DNA from: Spirochaetota bacterium
Lineage (GTDB): Bacteria > Spirochaetota > UBA4802 > UBA5550
Assembly: GCA_017999915.1 (NCBI GenBank)
Contig: JAGNKX010000019.1
Location: 1-64,000, forward strand
Direction of reading: 5' to 3'
DNA length: 64,000 nucleotides
Positions 31,136 to 40,622 of this stretch are shown in pieces (position 1 is the first letter of the stretch; every line of letters starts with the position of its first letter). The notes beneath the pieces were generated by a model that ran no database searches, was not told where the DNA came from, and saw nothing but the letters and a program-made list of their open reading frames with translations. Both the position numbers and the translations under genes were made by a program.

Positions 31136-32382
31136 CGGAGCGACCGCGGTGGTTTCATAATCAATCCGTGGACTCGGCACAGGTACATTACCGCCTCATA
31201 AGGGACGCCTACGGCTCCCTTGACAGGAAGAAATACCAGGAAGCCATACTGGTGCTGGAGAAGGTGCTCGCGTCGGGCGCCGGGGACATCTACGTTCTGC
31301 TCCTTCTTTCCGTGGCCTACCTGCACACCGACCAGTTCGGGAAGCTCGCCCGCTTCGTCGTCAAGATGCGGGAGATGAACAGGTCCTACATGCCCCTCAT
31401 CCAGCTCGACGCTTTCCTGAAGCTTAAATCCGCCGCGACGCGGGAAGAGGCGCTGAAGCTCTACATCGAGCTCATGGCGAAATTTCCGGCGGACGCCCAT
31501 ATCCACCGCGGCCGCACCCTGGTCAGCGAAGCGGAGGATTTCCGCGAGCTCCAGAAGAACGCCCGCCTCCAGGATTTTGTCAGCATCCCGCCTCCGCCGA
31601 AGACACTGAAAACCGCGGCCAAAAACAGGGCCTATATCGGTATGCTGGAGAAGCGGGGGATACGCATCCTCCGCGAGGGCGGCGCTTCCCGGCGCCGCAT
31701 CGCCATTGCAGCCGCGGCCGTCATCCTTGCCGTCATCCTGGCGCTCCTGGCCGTATGGCTCTATTCGGGGCCGGGGCTCTTCACCGGAGCCGTACGGGGG
31801 CTGCGCGCGAAGCACCGCGATTACAGCGGCATCGACCGGGTGGCCCTGGGCGGCACCGAATTCGACCTGGTCAAAAAAATGGGCCGGGACCGCGTCCCCG
31901 TCTATTACCGGTCGGTGCGCGACGTCACGAACGATTTCGACCGCGCCCGGAGGCTCATCAAGGCGGAAAAGCACAATGACGCCCTTTTCATCCTGAACGG
32001 CCTCTACAACAGCAATGTCAATTTCGTGGTGAAGGAAAAGGTCGCCTTTCTCATCAAGTTCGTCACCGACCTGGAGGACCGGGAGTTCGCCGCCGTGCCC
32101 TATGGAGACATAGAAAAGAAGAGGTACCGGTACCGGGGATTCGCGGTGCGCTGGAAGGGCAGGGTGGTGAAAATCAGGGAACGGGACGAGAGCCAGCACC
32201 TCGCCGTACGTCTTGACGGGCCGGAGGGAAAATCCGGCGGCGAAATCGACGTCTACTCACCGAAGCTCGTTCCGGGACTGTCAGGCGGAACGTCCATCAT
32301 GTTGGAAGGGGTCATCATGGATTTCATCGGCAAGGAAAAACGAGCCTATGTCGTGTCGAAGAATATCCTGAAGGTGAAGTGA
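31132..32382 (+). CDS. TPR-like membrane protein of unknown function
   Basis: 416 residues. Residues about 15-130 form helical repeats of TPR type (KKYQEAILVLEKVLASGAGD). A single membrane segment at about 189-208 (IAIAAAAVILAVILALLAVW) divides it from a C-terminal part rich in strands. Near the end VRWKGRVVKIRERDESQHLA and LEGVIMDFIG look like an OB-fold-type barrel. The start is a TTG overlapping the DUF2273 stop (TTGA); a GTG at 31168 is an alternative. Cytoplasmic TPR with an outward domain is the likely topology. No named family recognised. Confidence 0.72.
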   Translation: MTERPRWFHNQSVDSAQVHYRLIRDAYGSLDRKKYQEAILVLEKVLASGAGDIYVLLLLSVAYLHTDQFGKLARFVVKMREMNRSYMPLIQLDAFLKLKSAATREEALKLYIELMAKFPADAHIHRGRTLVSEAEDFRELQKNARLQDFVSIPPPPKTLKTAAKNRAYIGMLEKRGIRILREGGASRRRIAIAAAAVILAVILALLAVWLYSGPGLFTGAVRGLRAKHRDYSGIDRVALGGTEFDLVKKMGRDRVPVYYRSVRDVTNDFDRARRLIKAEKHNDALFILNGLYNSNVNFVVKEKVAFLIKFVTDLEDREFAAVPYGDIEKKRYRYRGFAVRWKGRVVKIRERDESQHLAVRLDGPEGKSGGEIDVYSPKLVPGLSGGTSIMLEGVIMDFIGKEKRAYVVSKNILKVK

Positions 32383-32398
32383 TGTCCGCGGCGCCCCG

Positions 32399-34984
32399 TC
32401 ATGTTTTCCTGATGATGACCATGGTGACGTCGTCGATGCACTGAAATCCCTCGAGCTCCTCCAGTACGGCGTCACGTATTTCCTCCGCGCTCCGGTTGTG
32501 GTTGCACAGGAGTATGTCGGCCAGCCGGTCCTGCCCGAACATGTCAAGCCGGGGATTGCGGCGATTGCGGACGCTCCCCTTGCGCCACGATTCGGTGATG
32601 CCGTCCGTGTAAAGGAGCATCACGTCGCCCCGTTCAAGGTTCAGCTCCCTGTCCTCGGGATTGTATTCGAGCAGGTCCTTCAGGCCCAGCAGGATGCCGG
32701 CGGGCCGGAACGCCTCAACGCGCTTTGACAGCGATCGGTAAATCAGGATATCCTGGTGAAGGCCCGACACGGTAAGTCTCCCGCTGCTCAGGCAGGCGAT
32801 GACCGTTATGGTCATGTACTTGTCTTCCCTCAGCTTTTTTATGTTATCGGTGATGACCGTGTTGACGCGCTCCAGAAGGTTGGAGGGCCTGATGCCCGGG
32901 TTGCCCGCGAGGATCGTGTGAATGGAGGTCTGCACCATCATCATGATGATGCCGGCCGGAACCCCGTGGCCGGAAACGTCACCGATAACGACCCAGTCCA
33001 TGCCGCCCTGGTTGATGATGTCATAGTAGTCGCCTCCCACCATTTCCGCGGGGGCCATGTAGGCGGTGACCTCGTATCCATCCATCCGCGGATGATCCGG
33101 CACCAGGATGGTCTGCATCTTCCGCGCCAGCTCCATCTCGCTCCATATGGTGTCGCACGCCTTTTCCAGCTCCAGGGTGCGCTCATTGACCATCTTTTCC
33201 AGGTTTTCCGCGTAATCGGAGAGGGCCTCCCGGGACATCTGGAGGGTGCCGGCCATTTCGTTGAAATTATGGGAAATGTAGCCAAGCTCGTCATTGACCG
33301 TGATGGGAATCGCGATATCGTAGTTCCCCTCCCGGACACGATTTATCGCGTCAAGGAGTCGCTTCAGGGGCCTGACATAGGCGCCGAGAAAGAAGAAGCG
33401 GAAGCCGAGGAATATCGCCGCAATGATGACGGCGAATATGATGATATGCTTCTTCGCGGTGCGATGGTGGAATTCGCGATAGGCGCGATAGTCAAAGGCC
33501 GCCTCATGGAGGACCTTCCGGACGGGATCGAACTCCATGAAGGCGATATGGTGAGTCATTCCGTCCGCGCCGGTACGATAGCGCCTCTGTCCGACAGGAC
33601 GCATCGGCGAGAGGAAACCGAGTACCTCCCGCTTCAGCTCGGGTCCGTCGGCCCGCGCGGCCGCGATGTGGGAGAGAATGGCTCCGCTGAAATGCTCCAT
33701 GCCGCCATGGCTGCCGTGAAGGTGATCCCGGAGACGGCCGGCAAAGCCATGGTCCGGCAATTTTGATATCCCGACGGCCATCGAGGCGACACGGAGCTGA
33801 AGCGAGTCGATCTCCCCGATGATTTCCGCGCCGGGGTCGGTCGTATCGGCCGGAAGACGGTCGACCTTCGCCAGGATTGCGGCGCGGTATCCGCCGAAGA
33901 ATGGGGGCGTGACGTCCAGTATTTTATGAATCTCATCACGAAATGAAGTGAGTGATCGCGCACCGATGAGCCTGATACGCTCGAGGAGGACCGTGTTGAA
34001 ATATTCGCTCCGCAGGGACTGGAAATCAATGGCCGTGCCTGACATGGCGCCTTTCCGCATTTCCGTACGATCGTCCCCGCAGCTGTATTCGACCAGGTAG
34101 GAGAGGTCAGGGACGGTCCGGTTCGTGTCCATGACTATGACCATGTCGTTTTTCTTCAGCGTATCATAGAAGGCATCAAGGCTTCTCAGGGAGAAGTAGG
34201 ATACGGCCTGGATCATGATCAGCAGGGTTGCGTAGCTGATGCCGAGTATCTTCACCAGGAGGCTGGTGCGCTCCTTGGTGGTGTTGAAGAAAATGACGAA
34301 CACGGCGAAGAAACCGATGACGGTGGAGATGTACTGGGTGATCTGGTACGTGCCCCGGTCAAGGATGCCGTTTCGGCTGAGGAGATTGGCAATGGCGGGG
34401 ATCATGATGCTGATGAAAATGAACATCAGTATGGATAATATGGTCCAGCGAAGACCGGATTTTATGATGATAATCCGCCACAGGCCAACGGCAAACAAGA
34501 GTATCAGGTACGCAATGATCAGTATCGCGATATAGGTGCTTATGGCGTCGGCGTCAAAATCCCAGTAGTGGCCGGCGAAGTGATAAATCTTCGGGGAATG
34601 GTAGGTGATAATCGCAAATGCGACACATGACGCTCCCGAGACGAAATAGAGCACCATGCCGAGAATACGGCCCGCGCGGGGATATTTTTCCTCGGGGAGG
34701 TTCAGAAGTGAAAGGATGAAGTGTATCTCCGCAAAGGTGACGAACCCCGCGGTAATCCACCGGTGATAGGCCGCCGCCGGATGATAGACCATGGCGGCGA
34801 TAACGTACCCGAAAAAGAAGAGCGCCATCATTATATAGGTGGTGCCAAGATGCAGGGTCGCCTTCGATTTTCGGGGCACCATCAGGAGGATTGTCCCCAG
34901 CGAAAGCATGAAGGTGGCCGGGATCAGGGCGCAGACGGAATAGAAGTTATGATAGATAGAGGCAATGATGCCGCTTGGTTCCAT
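32399..34984 (-). CDS. Membrane sensor with HAMP and SpoIIE-type PP2C phosphatase
   Basis: 861 residues. Seven or so N-terminal membrane segments (about 10-235) are followed by an outer domain of about 240 residues and a further membrane segment near 520. HAMP-like region about 535-590 (RLLDAINRVREGNYDIAIPI). A coiled linker leads to a SpoIIE/RsbU phosphatase domain. Metal-binding Asp motifs are seen in GGDYYDIINQGGMDWVVIGD, then VSGHGVPAGIIMMMVQTS, and LLYTDGITESW. Such enzymes dephosphorylate anti-sigma antagonists in partner-switching cascades. The RsbW-type ATPase protein at 23115 could be its counterpart, although no STAS protein lies in the window. Confidence 0.88.
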   Translation of the reverse strand: MEPSGIIASIYHNFYSVCALIPATFMLSLGTILLMVPRKSKATLHLGTTYIMMALFFFGYVIAAMVYHPAAAYHRWITAGFVTFAEIHFILSLLNLPEEKYPRAGRILGMVLYFVSGASCVAFAIITYHSPKIYHFAGHYWDFDADAISTYIAILIIAYLILLFAVGLWRIIIIKSGLRWTILSILMFIFISIMIPAIANLLSRNGILDRGTYQITQYISTVIGFFAVFVIFFNTTKERTSLLVKILGISYATLLIMIQAVSYFSLRSLDAFYDTLKKNDMVIVMDTNRTVPDLSYLVEYSCGDDRTEMRKGAMSGTAIDFQSLRSEYFNTVLLERIRLIGARSLTSFRDEIHKILDVTPPFFGGYRAAILAKVDRLPADTTDPGAEIIGEIDSLQLRVASMAVGISKLPDHGFAGRLRDHLHGSHGGMEHFSGAILSHIAAARADGPELKREVLGFLSPMRPVGQRRYRTGADGMTHHIAFMEFDPVRKVLHEAAFDYRAYREFHHRTAKKHIIIFAVIIAAIFLGFRFFFLGAYVRPLKRLLDAINRVREGNYDIAIPITVNDELGYISHNFNEMAGTLQMSREALSDYAENLEKMVNERTLELEKACDTIWSEMELARKMQTILVPDHPRMDGYEVTAYMAPAEMVGGDYYDIINQGGMDWVVIGDVSGHGVPAGIIMMMVQTSIHTILAGNPGIRPSNLLERVNTVITDNIKKLREDKYMTITVIACLSSGRLTVSGLHQDILIYRSLSKRVEAFRPAGILLGLKDLLEYNPEDRELNLERGDVMLLYTDGITESWRKGSVRNRRNPRLDMFGQDRLADILLCNHNRSAEEIRDAVLEELEGFQCIDDVTMVIIRKT

Positions 34985-35192
34985 TGGCGTTATGGCGTAT
35001 TAGGTGATTTCGTTCCTGCCCTGCCTCATTCGATATCGCATCACCGCCGGGACCCGGCCTCCGTGACGCAAAGTACGGCATAACCGATAAAGCCATAAAA
35101 GAAAAAACGGGATTAGTGTACGGGCTGGAATGAAAATTATCAATCAATATTTTTCCCCGGGGAATATTTCCGCTGCGGTGGCCGGTGAAGCA

Positions 35193-35217
35193 AACAGGGC
35201 GCTTGTGGCGCCCTGTT
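35193..35217 (-). terminator. Hairpin after the acyl-CoA ligase gene
   Basis: AACAGGGCGC, TTGTG loop, GCGCCCTGTT: a perfect 10-bp stem 59 bases past the ligase stop. On the minus strand it is followed by TTGCTTC, a weak T-tract. The 291-base gap between the genes at 34984 and 35276 holds nothing else evident. Confidence 0.6.
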
Positions 35218-35275
35218 GTCATATATTGTATACTGAGGGTTCCAGGGATGGCACCCTCAGCCGCTTCTCCGGGGA

Positions 35276-36832
35276 TCAGTTCACCGAAGCGAACATTTCT
35301 TTCAGCTCCCGTTTTAAAATCTTCCCCGAAGGGTTCTTCGGCAGACTGTCCGCGAGAATGATTCTCTTGGGGCACTTGAACCCGGCAAGATTATTCTTGC
35401 AGTAGTCGATGATATCTTTTTCGGACGCGCCGGAGCCTTTTTTCAGTACGACCACCGCCGCGACCAGCTCTATCCATTTCGGGTCGGGAAGGCCGATAAC
35501 GGCCGCCTCTGCGATATCGGCGTGCTGGTAAAGCACTTCCTCCACCTCGCGGGACGCCACGTTCTCCCCTCCGGTCTTGATCATGTCCTTCTTGCGGTCC
35601 ACCACGTAGAGGAATCCGTCCTCGTCGAACCTGCCCAGGTCGCCGCTGTGGAACCAGCCGTTGGCGAAGGCCTCCTTTGATTTTTCCTTATCGTTCAGGT
35701 ATCCGGTCATGACCTGGCCGGAGCGGTGCACGATCTCGCCCACGGAGCCGACGGGGACGAAGTTGCCGTCATCGTCCATCAGGCGGGTCTCGACGTTGAT
35801 GACCGCCTTGCCGGCCGAGCCGGGCTTCTGGAGCTGGTCCTCGGGCTTGAGGATGGTCGCGACCGGTCCCATCTCGGTCTGGCCGTAGTAATTCCAGAGG
35901 CGGAGCCCCGGGAACGTGTCGGACAGCTGCTTGATGATCTCCACCGGCATGATGCTGGCGCCGTAGGCGGCCTTCTTGAGGCTTGACAGGTTGAAGTCCC
36001 GCAGGCGCGGATGGTTGAGCAGGCCTATCCAGACCGTGGGGGGCGCAAACATGTGGGTGACCTTGTATTTCTCGATGCACCGCATCATCTCCAGCGGATC
36101 CGCCTTGTGCAGAATTATATTCTCGGCCCCGGTATAGAGAAAGGGCATGAGGAAGCAGTGGAGCTGGGCGCAGTGAAACAGGGGGAGGCCGTGGAGGCTC
36201 ACGTCCTGCGCCTCGTACTGGCCGTCTATCATGCAGCTGAAGTACTGGGTCATGAGGGCCCGGTGGGACAGCATGGCGCCCTTGGGCCTGGATTCGGTGC
36301 CGCTGGTGTAGGGGATCTGGACGATATCCTCGGCTTCAACCGCGACATCGGGATCGTCCGCCGGCACGGCGGACATTTCATAGTCAAGGTCAAAGAAGCC
36401 CGAGGGGATATCGGAACCCGCCAGGGGTATCAGCCCCCATGACTTTATGTTTTTGAAGAGATTGTTCTTTGACTGGATCACGGGAAGCAGGGAGTCTTCC
36501 ACGAGGAATATGTTAGCCCCGGAATGGGTGACCACGTAATCGATCTCTTCGGCGTTGAGCATGAAATTGATCGGCACCTGGATTGCGCCTATTTTTGCGA
36601 GTCCCAGGAGGCTTATGGGATAGTGATGGGAATTGTAAGAATTTATGGCTACCTTGTCACCCTTTTTGACACCCAGTCGGATCATCAGATTGGCAAAGGA
36701 GCATGCCTTTCGCTCAAGGTCGGCAAATGAAAAGTTTTTGTCTCTAAAAACTATGGCTGTTTTATCATTGAATTTTGCCGCTGCTCTTCGGGAAATATCT
36801 CCTAAGGTATCTCTACTCATCTTATTGGACAT
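35276..36832 (-). CDS. Acyl-CoA synthetase (AMP-dependent ligase)
   Basis: 518 residues of the ANL superfamily. The ATP-binding A3 motif is YTSGTESRPKGAMLSHRA; other core motifs are YYGQTEMGP and GWFHSGDLGRFDEDGFLYVV. VDRKKDMIKTGGENVASREV marks the hinge, and PKNPSGKILKRELK carries the catalytic Lys. It activates a carboxylic acid via acyl-AMP to acyl-CoA. Medium or long chain substrates are usual for this subgroup; specificity cannot be read from motifs. GGAGGCGTCAC precedes the ATG. It could supply substrates for the acyl-CoA genes at 1-4966. Confidence 0.93.
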   Translation of the reverse strand: MSNKMSRDTLGDISRRAAAKFNDKTAIVFRDKNFSFADLERKACSFANLMIRLGVKKGDKVAINSYNSHHYPISLLGLAKIGAIQVPINFMLNAEEIDYVVTHSGANIFLVEDSLLPVIQSKNNLFKNIKSWGLIPLAGSDIPSGFFDLDYEMSAVPADDPDVAVEAEDIVQIPYTSGTESRPKGAMLSHRALMTQYFSCMIDGQYEAQDVSLHGLPLFHCAQLHCFLMPFLYTGAENIILHKADPLEMMRCIEKYKVTHMFAPPTVWIGLLNHPRLRDFNLSSLKKAAYGASIMPVEIIKQLSDTFPGLRLWNYYGQTEMGPVATILKPEDQLQKPGSAGKAVINVETRLMDDDGNFVPVGSVGEIVHRSGQVMTGYLNDKEKSKEAFANGWFHSGDLGRFDEDGFLYVVDRKKDMIKTGGENVASREVEEVLYQHADIAEAAVIGLPDPKWIELVAAVVVLKKGSGASEKDIIDYCKNNLAGFKCPKRIILADSLPKNPSGKILKRELKEMFASVN

Positions 36833-36966
36833 GTGACGCCTCCATGTCTAGGTTTATGTCCAATCCTGTAACCGACATATTGTCTGTCTATAATTATATC
36901 TGGATCCTACTAACTGATTTTTGTGATTTTTCCCATAATGAAATCCATGATGCTTTAGGGGAGTTT

Positions 36967-36983
36967 GCCGATAGTTATCGGTT
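36967..36983. repeat. Dispersed palindrome GCCGATAGTTATCGGTT
   Basis: CCGATA-GT-TATCGG is a 14-bp palindrome. The same 14 bases occur twice more at 47334-47347 and 47378-47391, and a diverged pair lies at 7718-7755. Confidence 0.7.
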
Positions 36984-37090
36984 AACAGGTGTCAGGGTAA
37001 GATAATTTTCAAAAAAAATCTTGGCGGTGTAAGACTAACAAGTACAAACCCGGGAATAAATTCTTGACTGGACGGATATAAACGATATTT

Positions 37091-37118
37091 TAAAATCAGT
37101 CATCCACTTTTTCGATCT
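37091..37118 (+). promoter_or_regulatory. Sigma-28-like promoter of the chemoreceptor gene
   Basis: TAAAATCA at 37091-37098, 12 bases, TTCGATCT at 37111-37118. TAAA and CGAT match the flagellar sigma consensus; the spacer is one base longer than the N11 standard. Chemoreceptor genes are commonly of this class. Confidence 0.45.
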
Positions 37119-37169
37119 TTATATCTTACTATTCTGGCCCCAAACACTTTGTTTTGTGGAGGAGGTATC

Positions 37170-38558
37170 ATGTATAGTCGCCTGTTATCAGATGCATTGG
37201 ATAAATATAAAGAAGAATCCTACATGACGCAGCAGAAGGTCAAGATTTTCCTGTACATGATTGGAATCCTGTCGGTTCTTGTGGTTATCTTGTCCGTCTC
37301 TCTCAATATTGCCATGAGCGAATCCCTGCTGACCGGTCGAAACGCCATGAGGGCTTCGATTTTTTTGATGATCGTTGTCGCCTATTTCCTGGTTCGCTCC
37401 GGCAAGTATTCCATCGGCGCAAACCTTGCCATATTCGGCTCCCTTGCCGCCATGGGGCTACAGATCGTCCTCACTGATTACAAAAGCGCCCTGGAGTTCT
37501 CCAACCGCCTCCACATGCTCTATATTTTCATGATCATAACCGCTCTCTTCTCATCCCGCTGGGCGATGATAATGACCATGTTTGTTTCCATGGCCGTAGC
37601 CGTGGCGGCCGGATTGAACGCTTCCGCGCTGACACCGGTTGATGTGAAGGGAACCATCGTCAGCTTTGCCGAGAGCATGATTATAATCGCCATCGCCTCG
37701 TTCATACTGATGAAAATGGTGGAGGATACCATCAGGCGGCTGGAAGCGAGCATGAAGACCGAAGAGGAGCACACTGTCATGAAGAACCTCCTCAACTCGG
37801 GCCTTGACCTGTCGCGGAACCTTGCCGCTCTTTCCGACGGCCTGAACGATGAAAACCGTCACCTGTCCCAGAGGACCACGGAGCACGCCTCGGCCTTCGA
37901 AGAGGTCACCGCCACCATCGAGGAAACCGTGGCTACCATCAGAAGGAACACGGAGAATACCGGCCAGGCGTCGCGTCTTGCCGCCGAGTCGACGCGGGTT
38001 GCCGAGGAAGGGGTAAAGATGATTGTTGAAGCCGTTGATTTCATCAAGGACATAGACAAGTCCGGGGAAAAGATATCCCAGATAACGGCGGTCATCAACG
38101 AGATCGCCTTCCAGACCAATATCCTGGCCCTCAATGCCGCCATCGAGGCCGCCCGGGCCGGCAAGGCCGGCAGGGGCTTCGCCGTGGTGGCGGGGGAGGT
38201 GCGGAACCTGGCGAAGCGGGCCGGTGACGCCGCGAAGGAGATCAGCGGCCTCATCGACCAGTCCCTGTCGCGCATCCACGAGGGCACCGAGCTGGTCGGG
38301 AAGAGCGGCGGGGCCCTCAACAAGATATGCACGTCGATCCGCGATGTGGATACGGTCATCAAGGACATCAACCGCCAGAGCGACGAGCAGCAGCACAGCA
38401 TCGAGGAGATACGGGTTTCCCTCACCCAGATGGACAAGGTCGTGCAGGAGAACTCGGTCCTGGTGGAAAAGACCTCCTCGGTGAGCGATTCCCTGTCGAA
38501 GCAGGCCCGTGACCTGACAGCCATGCTCCAGAACGCGGAGGTGCTGGTGAAGGCCTGA
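37170..38558 (+). CDS. Methyl-accepting chemotaxis protein with polytopic membrane sensor
   Basis: 462 residues from ATG 37170, selected by GGAGGAGG just upstream; the frame extends 7 codons further without a site. About six membrane helices lie between residues 22 and 190, with only short loops and no large periplasmic domain. No HAMP domain is visible. The signalling tip is intact: NEIAFQTNILALNAAIEAAR followed by AGKAGRGFAVVAGEVRNLAK. It should control CheA-CheW; a ligand sensed within or near the membrane, or energy state, is the inference. Preceded by a sigma-28-like promoter. Confidence 0.92.
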   Translation: MYSRLLSDALDKYKEESYMTQQKVKIFLYMIGILSVLVVILSVSLNIAMSESLLTGRNAMRASIFLMIVVAYFLVRSGKYSIGANLAIFGSLAAMGLQIVLTDYKSALEFSNRLHMLYIFMIITALFSSRWAMIMTMFVSMAVAVAAGLNASALTPVDVKGTIVSFAESMIIIAIASFILMKMVEDTIRRLEASMKTEEEHTVMKNLLNSGLDLSRNLAALSDGLNDENRHLSQRTTEHASAFEEVTATIEETVATIRRNTENTGQASRLAAESTRVAEEGVKMIVEAVDFIKDIDKSGEKISQITAVINEIAFQTNILALNAAIEAARAGKAGRGFAVVAGEVRNLAKRAGDAAKEISGLIDQSLSRIHEGTELVGKSGGALNKICTSIRDVDTVIKDINRQSDEQQHSIEEIRVSLTQMDKVVQENSVLVEKTSSVSDSLSKQARDLTAMLQNAEVLVKA

Positions 38559-38568
38559 GGCCGGCCGG

Positions 38569-39057
38569 TCAGATGTTCAATCGCCAGAGGAAGAAATTGA
38601 GCACTGCCGCGAAGCTTACCCAGAGGATATAGGGCACCAGTAGGAGGCCAGCGGCCCGCGATATCCTCATGAAGAAAGCCAGGGTCGCGGCGATGGCAAG
38701 CCAGAGGGCTATGATTTCGACGAAGGCGCCGAAAGGACTGTGCAAGTAGAAAAAGAGGTATGACCAGGCGAGATTGAGGGCAAGCTGGACGCCGAAGGCC
38801 GTAACCGCAAGCTTTGCCTCTCTCCGTGACAGGCCGTTTTTCCATACCAGGAAGAGGGCTATCCCCATCATCAGGTATAAGGCGGTCCACACCGGCCCGA
38901 AGATCCAGTCTGGAGGATTGAAAGACGGCTTGTTCAGGGCGGCGTACCATGACCCAATGGCGGGGGCGGTGAGGAAACCGCCGATAGCGCCTGTTGCCTG
39001 GGGAATGAGTATGCTTATGATGAGCCTGATGATGACCGGTTTCTTATCCGCTTCCAT
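38569..39057 (-). CDS. tspO: TspO/MBR family protein
   Basis: 162 residues with five membrane helices. Family motifs: WYAALNKPSFNPPDWIFGPV, WTALYLMMGIALFLVW, and NLAWSYLFFYLHSPFGA. TspO proteins bind porphyrins and other hydrophobic ligands and affect stress responses. It begins within the malQ stop (TAATG, one-base overlap at 39057), so translation is coupled to malQ, an unusual partner. Confidence 0.94.
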   Translation of the reverse strand: MEADKKPVIIRLIISILIPQATGAIGGFLTAPAIGSWYAALNKPSFNPPDWIFGPVWTALYLMMGIALFLVWKNGLSRREAKLAVTAFGVQLALNLAWSYLFFYLHSPFGAFVEIIALWLAIAATLAFFMRISRAAGLLLVPYILWVSFAAVLNFFLWRLNI

Positions 39058-40598
39058 TATTCATCCTCCCCGGTGTCTTCCGGCAGCCTGCGGTAGATCT
39101 GTGCCATCCTCCTGAGCCGTTGGGTCATGTCATGGGTCATGCTCCCTTCCATGAGCTTGAAGCGCCAGTTCCCTTCGGCGGTGCCGGGCCGGTTCATGCG
39201 GAATTCCGGACCGAAGCCGAGGATGTCCTGGACCGGGATGATAACCATGTCGGCCACGGTGCGGTAGGCCTGGCGGATCAGCTTCCAGTGGAAATCGGAC
39301 CAGTCCTCGAGGCCCAGGTATTCCATGATGTAGCGGCGGGCGTTCTCGTCGATCTCGGTGCCGTAGAACCAGCCGTTGGTGGTGTTGTTGTCGTGGGTCC
39401 CGGTATAGAGGATGCAGTTTGGATTGTCGATGTTATGGGGCAGGTAGTAGTTCTTATTGTTGAAGTCGAAGGCGAACTGCAATATTCGCATGCCCGGCAG
39501 GTCCAGGTCGTCCCGGAGCTTCTCGACTTCCGGCGTTATCACTCCCAGGTCTTCCGCTATGAGGTGGAGATGCCCCAACTCCTGGTGGAGCTTTTTAAAG
39601 AACTGGATGCCCGGGCCCTTGACCCACTTTCCGTTGACGGCGGTCGTTTCGTCCGCGGGAATGGACCAGTAGGATTCAAATCCCCGGAAATGGTCGATGC
39701 GGATGATGTCCGCGAGCTTCATTAAATGGCGGATGCGGCGCGCCCACCAGCTGAATGTCTCAGCGCACAGGGCCTTCCCCTGGTGCCAGCGGTACAGGGG
39801 GTTCCCCCAGCGCTGGCCCGTATTGCTGAAATAATCGGGAGGAACGCCGGCCACGGTGAGGGGCAGGCGCGTATTTTCGTCCAGCTGAAGGATTTCGGCG
39901 TTGGACCACGCGTCCGCGCTTTCCATGGTTATATAGATAGGTATGTCGCCGATAATCTCGATGCCAAGGTCACGGCAGCTTTCCCGGAAATCCGCCCACT
40001 GTTTGAAGAATAAGAACTGGATGAAGCTGTGGTAGCGGATCCGGTCCTTCAGCAGATCTCTCCAGCGCCGGAGGGCCTCCGGTTTGCGCATCGATAAATC
40101 GTTATCCCACTCCAGCCAGTCCGTGGTTTCCGTTTCCTCGGCGACCGCGGAAAAGAGGGCATAGTCATCCAGCCAGTATCCCTCCGATTCGAGGAATTTT
40201 TCGTAGGAGCGGATCTCTTCCCCCGATGCCCCGGCGAAAAAATCGTCGCAGGCCTTTGCCAGAAGGGGGAGCTTGAAGGCGACCGCCTCTTCAAAGGGGA
40301 CCGCGTGGCCTTCCGGCAGGGGAAAGGGACCCGGCGCGGCGGAGAACCACTTTTCTGCGGAAAGTTTTTCCAGGCTGATGAAGTGCCAGTTGCCGGCGAA
40401 GGCGGAGATCGACGCGTAGGGAGAGTAGTCGAGCTTCGCGTCAACCGGGCCGATGGGCAGGATCTGCCAGTATCGCATGCCCGCGTCCCTGAGGCGCTCC
40501 GCGAAGGCCGTGGCTTCAGGACCGAGGGTGCCGATGCCGTATTTCCCCGGCAGGCTGGTGATATGGAGCAGCGCCCCGCTCGAGCGTTGGAGGTTCAT
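39057..40598 (-). CDS. malQ: 4-alpha-glucanotransferase
   Basis: 513 residues, GH77 family. Begins NLQRSSGALLHITSLPGKYG, the usual opening. The catalytic triad is present: nucleophile Asp in IIRIDHFRGFESYW, acid/base Glu in HLIAEDLGVITPEV, and the third Asp in YTGTHDNNTTNGW. It transfers glucan segments between maltodextrins and takes part in glycogen metabolism. No other glycogen gene is in the window. tspO overlaps its stop by one base. Confidence 0.96.
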   Translation of the reverse strand: MNLQRSSGALLHITSLPGKYGIGTLGPEATAFAERLRDAGMRYWQILPIGPVDAKLDYSPYASISAFAGNWHFISLEKLSAEKWFSAAPGPFPLPEGHAVPFEEAVAFKLPLLAKACDDFFAGASGEEIRSYEKFLESEGYWLDDYALFSAVAEETETTDWLEWDNDLSMRKPEALRRWRDLLKDRIRYHSFIQFLFFKQWADFRESCRDLGIEIIGDIPIYITMESADAWSNAEILQLDENTRLPLTVAGVPPDYFSNTGQRWGNPLYRWHQGKALCAETFSWWARRIRHLMKLADIIRIDHFRGFESYWSIPADETTAVNGKWVKGPGIQFFKKLHQELGHLHLIAEDLGVITPEVEKLRDDLDLPGMRILQFAFDFNNKNYYLPHNIDNPNCILYTGTHDNNTTNGWFYGTEIDENARRYIMEYLGLEDWSDFHWKLIRQAYRTVADMVIIPVQDILGFGPEFRMNRPGTAEGNWRFKLMEGSMTHDMTQRLRRMAQIYRRLPEDTGEDE

Positions 40599-40622
40599 GC
40601 CTCAATAATCCCTCTTTCAATT

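Larger units (their letters stand above)
36833..37169. other. Divergent promoter region with CCGATAGTTATCGG repeat
   Basis: 337 bases between the divergent ligase and chemoreceptor genes, AT-rich. It contains the dispersed palindrome at 36967-36983 and a sigma-28-like promoter at 37091-37118. No gene seen. Confidence 0.6.

Noticed and set aside
30895-32199. 434-codon minus-strand frame opposite DUF2273 and the TPR gene
   Set aside because: Antisense to genes with operon-type spacing and recognisable domains; no supporting signals.
36775-37005. 76-codon plus-strand frame between the ligase and the chemoreceptor
   Set aside because: It overlaps the 5' end of the ligase and the dispersed palindrome, with no ribosome site.
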